DNA of 64,000 nucleotides. It comes from Gonocerus acuteangulatus (taxonomy: Eukaryota; Arthropoda; Insecta; Hemiptera; Coreidae). A program made the translations under genes and the position numbers. The notes beneath the pieces are model-generated. The model was not told where the DNA came from. It saw nothing but the letters and a program-made list of their open reading frames with translations, and did no database searches. Location of the stretch: contig OX328125.1 in NCBI GenBank assembly GCA_946811695.1, forward strand, positions 94,576,760 to 94,640,759, in the 5' to 3' direction. Of the stretch, positions 54,163-64,000 are shown one piece after another (the stretch's first letter is position 1; each line of letters opens with the position of its first letter).

Positions 54163-54537
54163 CAGTTTTGGACCTGATGACTCGTCAGAGTGACATACTG
54201 CTGGCAACTACACACTTTAATTACCTACGCATTCCTGGCAAAGCTTTTGCATATTCTACAAAAGGGCTCAATGCACTGAAAAAGTTGCTCTGAACCATTC
54301 CTTGGGGCGCTCCTCCACCATTTCATTTCCTATAATAGTCTCATGTCCTGGTACCTACATAAATGAATTCTAATTGCTTTTTACGAAGCTAAACCACTAT
54401 CTGTATTTTAAAGAACATTCCTTTTATTACTATTTGCATTAAAAATTTTTATTTCTATCGTCAAAAAGTTATTAATAAAACATTTTCTAAGATATTAAAA
54501 TCACATTCCCAGAGTAAATTAAAATAAGCGTAGAATG

Positions 54538-54546
<9 letters not shown>
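54163..54546 (+). repeat. Dispersed repeat shared with 41675-42020
   Basis: The longer of two collinear copies. It includes a block (GGCAAAGCTTTTGCATATTC to AAAAAGTTG) absent from the other. It opens with GGACCTGATGACTCGTCAGA, which again carries a CTGATGA word. Confidence 0.88.

Positions 54547-54593
<47 letters not shown>
54546..54593. repeat. (TA)n microsatellite
   Basis: TA run at the 3' end of the dispersed repeat. Confidence 0.95.
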
Positions 54594-54595
<2 letters not shown>

Positions 54596-54979
54596 CAGCT
54601 TATCGAAAAACATGGTACATGGAAAACTGCTAACTTAGTGATTATTCTTTCTCCTAGTAAATATTATAATGCATAATTTAGGTTCTTTTTATCAATTTAA
54701 ATCCTTATAGGGGTTTCAATTCTAGAGACTTAAAATATAATAAATTGGCATGGATTCAAATGAATTTAGTGTATATAGTTGCATTATTTCTATTTGAAAA
54801 TCACAGTCATTATCTGTCAAGATATAGAAGTTCTTGTTATCCTCACGAAGTATATATGGTGAACTAAAGACATCTTTCCAGGAGCCTCCTGGTGAAGAAG
54901 GTAGCCCAGCAGAGGCAGCATTCGATACATCGCTGTCAAAGAGCTTTGATTTAATTTTTAAGAGACTTCCACATGGGTG
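54594..54979. other. Unassigned sequence
   Basis: An 88-codon minus-strand frame (54722-54988) has SNAASAGLPSSPGGSWKDVF but no recognised domain. Confidence 0.4.
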
Positions 54980-55137
54980 GGGGGTCACCCTGTGGTCCAG
55001 GGGCTAATGCCAAGGATTCTCATGAGGGAAATTGGGGTTCGAGTCGCGCCTACGGAAGGTTATGGCTTTTCATTACAGGGCCCGTTGAAATGATTCCCTC
55101 CCCATCTTGAATGTGCCGGGACTTTTTGCTCCATTAA
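54980..55137 (+). mobile_element. tRNA-derived SINE, diverged
   Basis: GGGGTCACCCTGTGGTCCAG, TTGGGGTTCGAGTCGCGCC and the body phrase GGGCCCGTTGAAATGATTCC. It ends near GTGCCGGGACTTTTTGCTCC without the shared tail or poly(A). Confidence 0.65.
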
Positions 55138-56221
55138 CCAGTAGGAAACAAGAGAAAGTTATTCCATTAATAGCAATGAACCTAACATGTAAAGATGCAG
55201 TAAAAACACACAAATTAAATCAAAGATAAGTAAAAGAAAAGTACTCTCGATTGGAAGAAACTGTTCCTGGAAACCTCTTTTTTACTCGGGGATTTCAGAG
55301 TGCTCCGAATCACATTTTAGTCATAACAATCTCTTTGACTGTGCTTCCATATGTTTTGTGTAATTCCCGCTTATCTCAATGTTGGCGATCAACAAGGTGG
55401 AGATTTTTAATTTGCGATATTTAACAGGCCATCTGCAGTAGAAAACGGAATGATAATATGCCATATTCAATTATTATCATGATCTAGAGATTCTGTAACA
55501 GTTCTGATTTTAACTGAACTTTAAATTGTGCTCTGCTGTGTTGTCCTATTCAGGACAGAATTATTTAATCCTGCGTGACAATTAGCATTAATACGACGTC
55601 TAATCTAGGACATATGGGAATCTTACCTGGCAAGAACATACAAACTTGCAAGATCCGCCATAATCCTTCAGGAAATGAAGAACATGCGTTTTCCAACATA
55701 ATGCTCACTCAAACTCTAAAAGAGTAATAAAATAACTAAATAAGATATTACCAAAGAGACAGTAGTGAAATGACCAACAACAAGGAAAGGTAGGGGAAAG
55801 AAGACGGACTGATTCCGTTTTGGTATTGTTTTTTGGTTCTTTCTCTATCGAAGTCATATAATGACAAGACAGAACAGACATCATATCATATTGAATCAGT
55901 CATACAACTTATTTGTTTATAAATAAATAAATTTTTTTTTTGTGCACTTCATCTATTTTTTACTTAACCTTGTAAGATAATTTTGTCTATTTTTTTTTGT
56001 CGGCTATAGATTTTTTTAATAGTTTTTATTTCGATTTAATTGATATTGTTATTTTTCTTTTCTAACTTTTATGCCTTTTTTCGTTAACCGGCTAACATTT
56101 TTGAGCCAATCATCCATTATAAAATAACTTTTTGTGTCTATAATCCTCTCATGCTGTGTTGATGGTTATCGATATATTAAAAGTTATGAGAATTTATAAG
56201 TAGTATTTAATAATATATTTC
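55138..56221. other. Unassigned AT-rich sequence
   Basis: No recognised gene or repeat. Confidence 0.4.
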
Positions 56222-56445
56222 GGAGACCCGGTAGCCGTGAGGGTTAAGGCGTTGGCTCTTAACACTCCGTGCCAAAGGTCGTGGGTTCGATTCCCACTAG
56301 GGGCGGTGCCTTTTCTTTCAAAAAAAAAAGAGAAGGCATCACCCCTATCCTGGCTAGAAAAGGGTGGTAACCTGTAGATAACCCGTCCTAAAATTCGTAG
56401 TTAATAATAAATGGACGTTAAAATTTAAATTAAATTAATAATATA
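56222..56445 (+). mobile_element. tRNA-Lys-like SINE, full length
   Basis: The head GGAGACCCGGTAGCCGTGAG carries a CTCTTAA anticodon-like loop. GGTCGTGGGTTCGATTCCCA is like the T arm of tRNA-Lys. The core AAAGGGTGGTAACCTGTAGA TAACCCG is shared with the 5S-derived SINEs. The tail is TTCGTAGTTAATAATAAATG then GACGTTAAAATTTAAAT. The tRNA cloverleaf does not close, so it is not a tRNA gene. Confidence 0.85.
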
Positions 56446-57335
56446 TATATATTCTACAGAATCAAGCAATTTATTGTTTTTTTTCAGGTAAGTGCTGAAT
56501 CCTCCAATTCTTTATAATTATCATGTGAGTATAGTTTATTTCTTTGATCTGGACAAAGGTGTATTCAAAGTTGGGTATATTATTTTCATGTTTGGAAAGG
56601 AAAAAGTAGTTTTCTTTTCATGGTTTATTTTTTTCTTTTACTTTTAGTATTTATAGTTATGTCTCAGTCACGATGGAATTTATTTTAACACGCCAGCAGC
56701 TAATATTACTCCCCTAAGCCAAAATTGGCTATTCAATATACTCATAAAAATGGTTCATTAATCAACAAAATCGGTCCATATGAAGCACGAGGGGGGTTTT
56801 TCAGCTCGCAACAAAATTAATAACTGGCGTATACTGGACGTAATTTTTGCTTCCTTGCAACGAAACTATAAACGTCGTGCCAAAAATATGAGAAAAATGT
56901 GTTGAAGGAGTAAACAAAATCCATCGATTATTAGTGGGTGGTTACGTGAAGTAGTAAACCAACATGAAAATGTGCTCCTCTGTTGAATTTTTGTTTCTCG
57001 TCAACAAAGAAAACTTTTTTAATTTTTATCTTCATTATCTGAAAAAAAAAATCAGTTTAGTGAATCAGTTGGTTAAAAGAAATTGGAGCAACTGAACATT
57101 TTATATTTCTTGTTTGATATCAGTTAGTTTAAACACAATATTCAACTCTGCTGTTTAGACAACCCACCTTGTTTATTTTCTTAGATTACATAGCTTCTGC
57201 GGGCGCAATTTTGAACTTCTTTTTTTTATATAAAAAAAATAATGAATTTAGCTTTTATTTATGTTGAAGTTTAAGGATTTAACATTTAGATTAATTCATA
57301 CTAATGTTCACTCGGCAGAGTTCTGGAATCAGACA
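56446..57335. other. Unassigned AT-rich sequence
   Basis: No recognised gene or repeat. Confidence 0.4.
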
Positions 57336-57339
57336 ATAT

Positions 57340-57490
57340 AAATACTCAGGCTTATTGATCCGACAATTCCAAGTAATTTTATCCAGGCTTCGGATAGGCC
57401 ATACCTTTTCGTACTTACAAAACAAAACACAGAGACCCACTTGTAGGCAATGCAACAGAACAATGACTGTTAAACATAAAATTTGACAGT
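57340..57490 (+). pseudogene. LINE C-terminal fragment
   Basis: QVILSRLRIGHTFSYLQNK then QRPTCRQCNRTMTVKHKI matches the LSRLRIGHTRLTHxYLL...PPxCxxCxxxLTVxHIL block of I/Jockey-group LINEs. A TGA follows where HILxxCP would continue. Only about 50 residues remain. Confidence 0.75.
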
Positions 57491-58350
57491 TCCTCACTAA
57501 ATGACAGAATGCATCCTGTACATTCAAATATGTAAGTCTAACAAATTTAAAATATACACACATATAAAAGAAGGTATAAGATGCAATTTTTAATGAAAAT
57601 ATTTTATTCTATTTTATTTTTATTGTATATAATTATTTTTTTGTATACGTTTTGTTCATTTTATAACCAACTGACTAGTTCATAGACTGACTATGACTCT
57701 ACTGTTCTAATGAGTTAATTGCTTCTTTCGCGAAACTTAACATAAATAAATCAATAATTTGAAAATTTACATTCGAAATAAAAGTTTTTCGAATCTATTA
57801 ACCTAATTTCTGAATGTCTCAGTGATAGATTTCTAGATGTCTCCCACATAATAACCTATGAGTCATGCTTCCCTTCCCAACTGTCCTCAATAACCCATGC
57901 CTTAACACGTGGATGGTTTCCAAGAACCTTTAGATCTCAAGTATCAAACCATAAATTCAGATAAAACATTGATATATCGTTTGTTAAAAACTTTATCGCC
58001 AATATTTCATTATTAAATATTCTCTAAATATTGTTATATTATTTTACTATATTACATTTTTTTGGTTTAGCGATATTTATGTGTAGTAAATCTACGCTTA
58101 TAGGCGATAAAAATGTTAAGATTAAAACGCAATAAAAAAAAGTAAATAATTCATTTTCAAAAAATAGTTTTCCAACTTCCACATAATAATAATAATAAAT
58201 GCTCAGAATTAAATATTTATTTAACTTTAATCATCAACTGGTCGATTTATTGGCTACACTTATATAGATTTGGATAAAAGTCTGAAGGCGTGTATTTTTT
58301 GAGATTGAACTCATGTGCAATATTGAGCTCCTCATAGATCCAATCTATAA

Positions 58351-58352
<2 letters not shown>
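57491..58352. other. Unassigned AT-rich sequence
   Basis: No recognised feature. Confidence 0.4.

Positions 58353-58411
<59 letters not shown>
58353..58411. repeat. (TA)n microsatellite
   Basis: About 29 TA units. Confidence 0.95.
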
Positions 58412-58414
<3 letters not shown>

Positions 58415-58544
58415 GGTCAAAACACTAACAGAACCCAATATATGTATAATTCGTGAATTCGTTTTTATTTAACGAAATTCTCCCTTTTTTGGAATGACCT
58501 CAAGCGAAGCTGCCAATGGGGTACAATATATTTATGAAACAGTG

Positions 58545-59498
<954 letters not shown>

Positions 59499-59593
59499 TT
59501 GAGATGAGAAAATTCCTGCCGGAGGTGGGAATCGAACCCACCATCTCCCGCTTATGAATCCAGCGCGCTAGCCACTAGACTACGGGAGACCCC
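59499..59593 (-). mobile_element. tRNA-derived SINE head, minus strand
   Basis: On the minus strand: GGGTCTCCCGTAGTCTAGTG, ATTCATAAGCGGGAGATGG, GGTTCGATTCCC and AGGAATTTTCTCATCTCA. Core and tail are missing. Confidence 0.82.
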
Positions 59594-59943
59594 TCCTGGT
59601 TATTAACCTTGCTTTACTGTCAGTCAGTAATCCAGATGATAAACCTCATTTGATGGAACCATGTTAGTCTTGAAGGAATAAATAAATTGTTTCTTAGGTT
59701 CTTATACGTTAATTTTTCGATTGTTGCATTGAAAATAAGTAAGATTTTTAATGCCAATATAATCACACATGTTTCTTTACTTCTTTTTTTAAATATTTCT
59801 CAAAAATTTATAAAAAATGCGGTATTAATAAACAAGTCTTGTAAAAGATCTCGATGAGAGCTAAAATTTTGCGGTATCTGTAAGGTTTTTCGGGATTTTC
59901 AATTGTGGCCCGCATATAGGGCACACCCGGTTTGTGTGTGTGA

Positions 59944-59944
<1 letters not shown>
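59594..59944. other. Unassigned AT-rich sequence
   Basis: No recognised feature. Confidence 0.4.

Positions 59945-59983
<39 letters not shown>
59945..59983. repeat. (TA)n microsatellite
   Basis: TA run. Confidence 0.95.
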
Positions 59984-59986
<3 letters not shown>

Positions 59987-60228
59987 TAATTTTATGTTCT
60001 AATTTTACTTTTGCAATCAATGTTGTGTTCAATTTTTTTTTTTAAATTTACATTTATTGTTGTAATGTTTTTCGGGGGGGAATTTTTTTAATACCCTTTA
60101 TTTTCCTCATTATGAATCTTATAATTTTACCGTGATTAACTCATTGTTATGTGTAACAAACGTTTGCACTGGAAAAGATATATTGGTTGTACTGCTTCTG
60201 AAATTCGAACGAAATTTTGTTTATGAAG

Positions 60229-60303
60229 TGGGTGTATATAAGGGGGGCTGAGGGGCCCCCCGAAATTTTGATCTAATCGGTAAATCTCTATCTCTCTCTC
60301 TCT

Positions 60304-60351
<48 letters not shown>

Positions 60352-60920
60352 CACGTGACTTTTTGTACATCTATTTGTTCCTTATACATATCCACACCGT
60401 TTGACCGATTTGGACCACACAGGTAGGTCTTGATCCGGGGAGTGTCGTAGGCTAAGTCGTAAACGTGTACCAGCGGTCTGTCTGTATTTTTGTACTTTAT
60501 ACGAGACCACACCGTTTGACTGATTTTGACCAAACTGGGCGTACAACTTGGTCTTGATGCGTGTAGTTTCATACGCTAGGTCGAAAACGTTTAGGACTTA
60601 TAGTTCAGAGGTCACGGGTTCGAAACAGTGAATCCGAAAAGTTACAGATTTGCGTGTTATTGTATTTTAATATTGTTTATTTGGTTTCTAGATTTTATTT
60701 TTTTGATTTTCTAGATGCAGAAAGTTGGTGTAGCATGGCACGCCGGGTAACAGCTAGCTTGTTATAAAAACCCCAAAAATTAATTAAATAAGATCACTTA
60801 GATCAGAAAAAAATATTTGTTTTCTTGTTTAACAGCGTTTTATTTGGCTATTTTAAGTCCTAGGTTGTTAGTTCTATATACCCCCACCCCCGGAAATTAT
60901 TTTTTATATACGCCTGTGAG
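60229..60920 (-). mobile_element. MITE (family CATGGGCGTATATA), copy 3, interrupted
   Basis: In inverted orientation it carries GGTGTATATAAGGGGGGCTG and AAATTTTGATCTAATCGGTA at the left, and AATTAAATAAGATCACTTAG, TTTATATACGCC at the right. The middle is replaced by the Helitron-like insertion at 60285-60757. Confidence 0.75.
60285..60757 (+). mobile_element. Helitron-like non-autonomous element
   Basis: The insertion into the MITE is clean. It begins TCTCTATCTCTC directly after GGTAAA and ends GCACGCCGGGTAACAGCTAG directly before CTTGTTATAAAA. There is no TSD, as for Helitrons, which begin TC and end CTRR. Inside, ACACCGTTTGACCGATTT and its relative ACACCGTTTGACTGATTT form a two-unit direct repeat of about 113 bp (60398 and 60511), preceded by a (TA)n tract. 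A clear 3' hairpin was not seen and the 3' flank is C rather than T, so the assignment is tentative. Confidence 0.55.
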
Positions 60921-61477
60921 TTGCGTGGCCTAAAAAATAAATAAATAATCCCCCGTGAATGTTGTAAATGAGCTACTGTCGCTAAGAAAGGTAGAATAAA
61001 GAGGTATTGTGATAATGGTATCTGTAGAAGGTGCGGGGTAATGTTAGGTCGATGCCCTTGTTACAAGTGAAAGTGTTGGGGGTCGCTAGCTACACAGTTT
61101 ACCGCTATCCGACATCGCTCGCTTTATCGCGCCGTTTCTTCGCATTTCGCTTTGTATATAGATCTTTATTTTAAGTTTTAATGGCTTCAAAGAATATTTG
61201 CATTAATGCTTCAGAGTGTGGTAGTATTTTAAACAAAATATTTAAAATATGTAAATTATTTCGTTCGGATTTTGGAACAATTTTTTCGCTGATATCTCAA
61301 TTGCCAAATTATTATACAAAAGCTATCTAACCGATTTGAACAAAATTTCGTTGGCTGTTTTATTATAAAATGAAAATTTTCTTTCAGGAATATGAGTGTT
61401 CTAAATGCTGCCGAACAAAATCATATAATAGTGTATTATGAAGATTAGATAGTTAGCCGTCGAGGTGATAAGCAATC
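60921..61477. other. Unassigned sequence
   Basis: No recognised feature. Confidence 0.4.
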
Positions 61478-61590
61478 AGGGAATAGTTGGGATTCGGCTA
61501 AGAAAACCTCAATACGATTTTTGTAAAAAATCTATATTAAAGGACGTTTCGGCTACTCTTTGGTAGCCTTTGTCAGCTAAAATGACAAGA
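61478..61590 (-). mobile_element. Short retroelement end with hammerhead-like motif
   Basis: Minus strand: CTGACAA-A, then a GGCTAC/GTAGCC stem of six pairs with loop CAAAGA, then GAAACGTCC (61543-61578). A tail follows, ending TTAGCCGAATCCCAACTATT CCCTG. The end phrase recurs in the palindrome at 11493-11611. Same geometry as 8730 and 53888. Confidence 0.55.
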
Positions 61591-62540
61591 AACAAAGAAA
61601 AAAAAGAAATTGATACACAGAAAAAAAGGTTTATCAGTAAGACAGGTCTATAAATACAAATAAACTTAATATAAAAGAACAATTTGTTGTTAAAATATTA
61701 GAACAGTTATGTTATTAATAAACAGGTAAAGTGAACATTAGTTTATATCTAGAAATTAGTTCTAGAAAATCATTAGAAACATAAAAAACATTTTTAATGA
61801 GGTGTATACAAGTAAACAGGTACTAATAATAATATTAATTAATTTTTAACAGAGAAATAAGATACATACTACATGCCAATGAAGGTGCTGGGAGGCAGAG
61901 AAAGACCAAAGTTAACACTTGAGTAACCATAGTGGAAGTATATAAGAAAGCTGGGATCTTCTAGGGTATATGTACCTGGACAGAACAGGTGGTGGGAGGA
62001 GGTCGGTAGGGATCAGAAGCCTTTTATGACATTTTATGACAGGAAGGAGAAAAAGGTGTTAATAGGAGGACACACAAGTGGCATGGGAAAATACTAGGTG
62101 GGGATCGGGAAAGTTTGTGAAAAATATTAGCGTAAATAGGACAAATGCCTTGTTTGTCTGTTTTGCACAAAACATTTATTTTGCTATTTTGCAAAGGGGG
62201 GAATACATTTTAACATTTCTAAATAATATAACATTATTGAAAATTTTATTGCAAACCTTGTGGTTCCTTGGGAAGGTCTTTAACGTGAATATGTTCGGAG
62301 CTATGAGCGAAAGATGTAATAAAAAAGGGTATATTTTTTCGTTTTTTTTTTATTTTTAAAGAAATATATCGTTCCTACCATGTCAAACTATCGAAAATGG
62401 AAATCGGAGCAAACTAGAGAGCGAACATATTCTATCCATTGACGAAGTAATATATTTCCTCTCTTAGACGAGGCTGATAAGGTAGACTGCTGGAGACTCC
62501 GGCCCTCCCAAGTAATATATTGAAAAATGGTCTTATTCGC
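61591..62540. other. Unassigned AT-rich sequence
   Basis: A 93-codon plus-strand frame at 62078-62359 has no recognised domain. Confidence 0.4.
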
Positions 62541-62703
62541 TGTGTGAACTTGGCGTCTCATTTTGTAATGCCATTTTTTTTTTGCTTTAAATGCCGGAAC
62601 TATTAATGTAATTCATGAAGAACACTAGATATATTGAAAATAAAGCCAGAACTCTGAAAAAAATTATGAGTTTCCATGAAACGAGACGCCAGCTTCACAC
62701 ACA
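62541..62703. mobile_element. Small MITE with TIRs of about 26 bp
   Basis: GTGTGAACTTGGCGTCTCAT at the left and ACGAGACGCCAGCTTCACAC at the right are inverted relatives. The interior is AT-rich. Confidence 0.65.
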
Positions 62704-62741
62704 CCTAGATGCCTCTTCAGGAGCTAACTAAAACTTAAAAG

Positions 62742-62830
62742 TCCGTCACGCAGGAGCTGCATAACTAAGCACTTTCCTCAGAATTTTTGTAATGTAGACT
62801 ACATTACTGAATAATTTGCTGTAAATAACC
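62742..62830 (+). repeat. Dispersed repeat shared with 25476-25575
   Basis: CACGCAGGAGCTGCATAACT AAGCACTT followed by GTAATGTA matches the other copy at equal spacing. Confidence 0.6.
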
Positions 62831-63084
62831 TCTATGAATAAAATAAAAACGTGAATAGTTCTGCTCATTTACATTTCTTATGAGAACTGTTCAATTATTA
62901 ATTTTGTAAATAATTTGCTTCCTGAGTTATGTTAATACATGATACTGTACTACTTAATAAATACACAAAAACTTCATTTTCCGTCTTTTGATCTGACGCA
63001 GGAACAGGATACAGTACCTGCTGTAGTGGTAGAAAGCGCTCCTTGCGGCGGCTTTGCGAACCTACGTCTAGCGGGCTATTCTAT

Positions 63085-63657
63085 TGAAATATATTACAAA
63101 GTACACCCCCCCTTTCCGTTTGATCGATTTAGCTCATTTTTACAACACTTCTTTTTCATAAGTTACCCACGACGTATACCGCATGTCGTTACAATACAGC
63201 AAAAATTACGACCGGTATGAGTTTATTAGTACTTTAGGTCTGGAGTAAACCCCCCCTCGAAATAACCCGATTTAGTTTATTCTTACAACCCATTTTTCTC
63301 TGTTGATTGCTACCACGAATACCGAGTTTCGTTGAAATGTAACAAAAATTACGGCTGGTAGTGGCAAATTGGTAATGTGTGTCCGGGGGAAACCCCCCCT
63401 CCTAATGAACCGATTTATTTTATTTTCGCAACGTATTTCTCTCTTTAGATCAGCATAACGAATACCAAGTTTCGTTGAAATATAACAAAAACAACGGCTG
63501 GCATGGTTGAATTAGTGTTTTGGGTTCGGGGTAAACCCCCCTCCCGGTGGACCGATTTTGGTGGTTAACGAACTCGTTCAATCATTTGCCAATTGAACGC
63601 TATGTACCACGTTTCGTGAAGAAAAAACAAAAACTCTGGCCGCTATCGACAATTCTG
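63085..63657 (+). repeat. Diverged tandem repeat, about 150-160-bp units
   Basis: Each unit shows, in order, AACCCCCC, a CCGATTTA-type word, a TTTTTCTCTnT-type word, CGnATACCnnGTTTCGTTGA and ACAAAAAtTACGGCTGGTA. I count three to four units (about 63095, 63248, 63390 and 63530). The CCGATTTnGnT wording recalls the internal repeats of the Helitron-like element at 60285. Confidence 0.65.
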
Positions 63658-63802
63658 GGCCATTAGCGCCGACATCCAGGGTGCAGCCAGGTATTTTCTC
63701 AGCGAGCCCTGAAATGAGAAAATTCCTGCCCGGCGGGGATCGAATCCACCATCTTCCGCTTATGAATCTAAGGCGCTAGCCACTAGACCACAGGAGACCC
63801 CA
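63658..63802 (-). mobile_element. tRNA-derived SINE, minus strand
   Basis: On the minus strand: GGGGTCTCCTGTGGTCTAGT, GGATTCGATCCCC, the family body with AGGGCTCGCTGAG and GCACCCTGGATGTCGGCGCT AATGG. The final GATGCGCCGT and poly(A) are missing. Confidence 0.85.
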
Positions 63803-64000
63803 TGTATCCGTAGTATTTAATTTTCAGTGTCCACCAATTGACTGATGATTATGAACCTATAGGAAGCTGCCTTGGAATCAGGGCGTTATTGACAAGATGA
63901 CATTTAAGCTGTTATTCTGGTCGTGAAGGTGGTCCCGACATAGAAGTAGGAAGAAGAAGATCGCCTCCTAAATAGATCGTTCACCTCCTAGAAGCAACGA
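63803..64000. other. Unassigned sequence
   Basis: No recognised feature. Confidence 0.4.

Noticed and set aside
53961..54293. Tyr-Ile repeat proteins
   Set aside because: Translation of a (TA)n array.
56222..56300. tRNA-Lys gene
   Set aside because: Cloverleaf does not close. It continues into SINE core and tail.

Overview
This window looks like repeat-dominated, non-coding DNA from an invertebrate animal, most likely an arthropod. The evidence is AT-rich sequence without bacterial-style operons, long (TA)n, (GA)n and poly(A) tracts, and remains of Jockey-type and RNase H-bearing LINEs. There are also Tc1/mariner, hAT and Helitron-like DNA transposons, a Penelope-like retroelement, and several Pol III-derived SINE families. 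The exact taxon cannot be fixed from the sequence alone. I found no convincing host protein-coding gene, rRNA gene or functional tRNA gene. Nearly every reading frame with recognisable protein similarity belongs to a transposable element, and most are broken.

Layout. 0-9 kb: a 244-bp gap-free inverted repeat (565-808 / 3196-3439) enclosing GA-rich satellite and a MITE; tRNA-derived and 5S-derived SINEs; a mariner remnant (4.35-5.4 kb); an inverted-repeat element carrying a 98-bp retroposon with 13-bp target-site duplications (TSDs); a 47-bp-arm hairpin; and a hammerhead-like motif. 9-25 kb: fold-back elements; a Tc1-like element with nested inverted/direct repeats (12797-14433); a LINE 3' end with RNase H; mariner fragments; and a SINE with a perfect TSD. 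25-40 kb: a hAT element with a perfect 8-bp TSD (25881-27170), satellites with periods of about 73, 107, 124 and 157 bp, a second hAT-like element (38472-39870), and a fragment of an uncharacterised repeat-associated protein. 40-50 kb: a 52-bp tandem array of a tRNA 5' half, a broken LINE, 5S-derived SINEs, and a 69-bp minisatellite with a 370-codon open frame. 49.5-54 kb: the best-preserved element, a Penelope-like element with reverse transcriptase plus GIY-YIG endonuclease. One frameshift interrupts it, inverted and direct pieces of its own 3' end precede it, and a hammerhead-like motif follows it. 54-64 kb: more SINEs, simple repeats, a MITE interrupted by a Helitron-like element, a second strong hammerhead-like motif, and diverged tandem repeats.

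How the parts relate. The SINEs are modular. A 5S rRNA head and unrelated tRNA-like heads are joined to a shared core (GGGTGGYRACCTRTAGATA) and to shared 3' tails, as expected if partner LINEs recognise the tails. Several short retroelement ends share a CTGA-NRA-N-stem-loop-GAAAC motif resembling a hammerhead ribozyme with one extra nucleotide. This motif and the PCNA-binding-like (PIP) box between the RT and endonuclease of the Penelope element are the most novel leads here. Everything is read by eye; no database search was possible.
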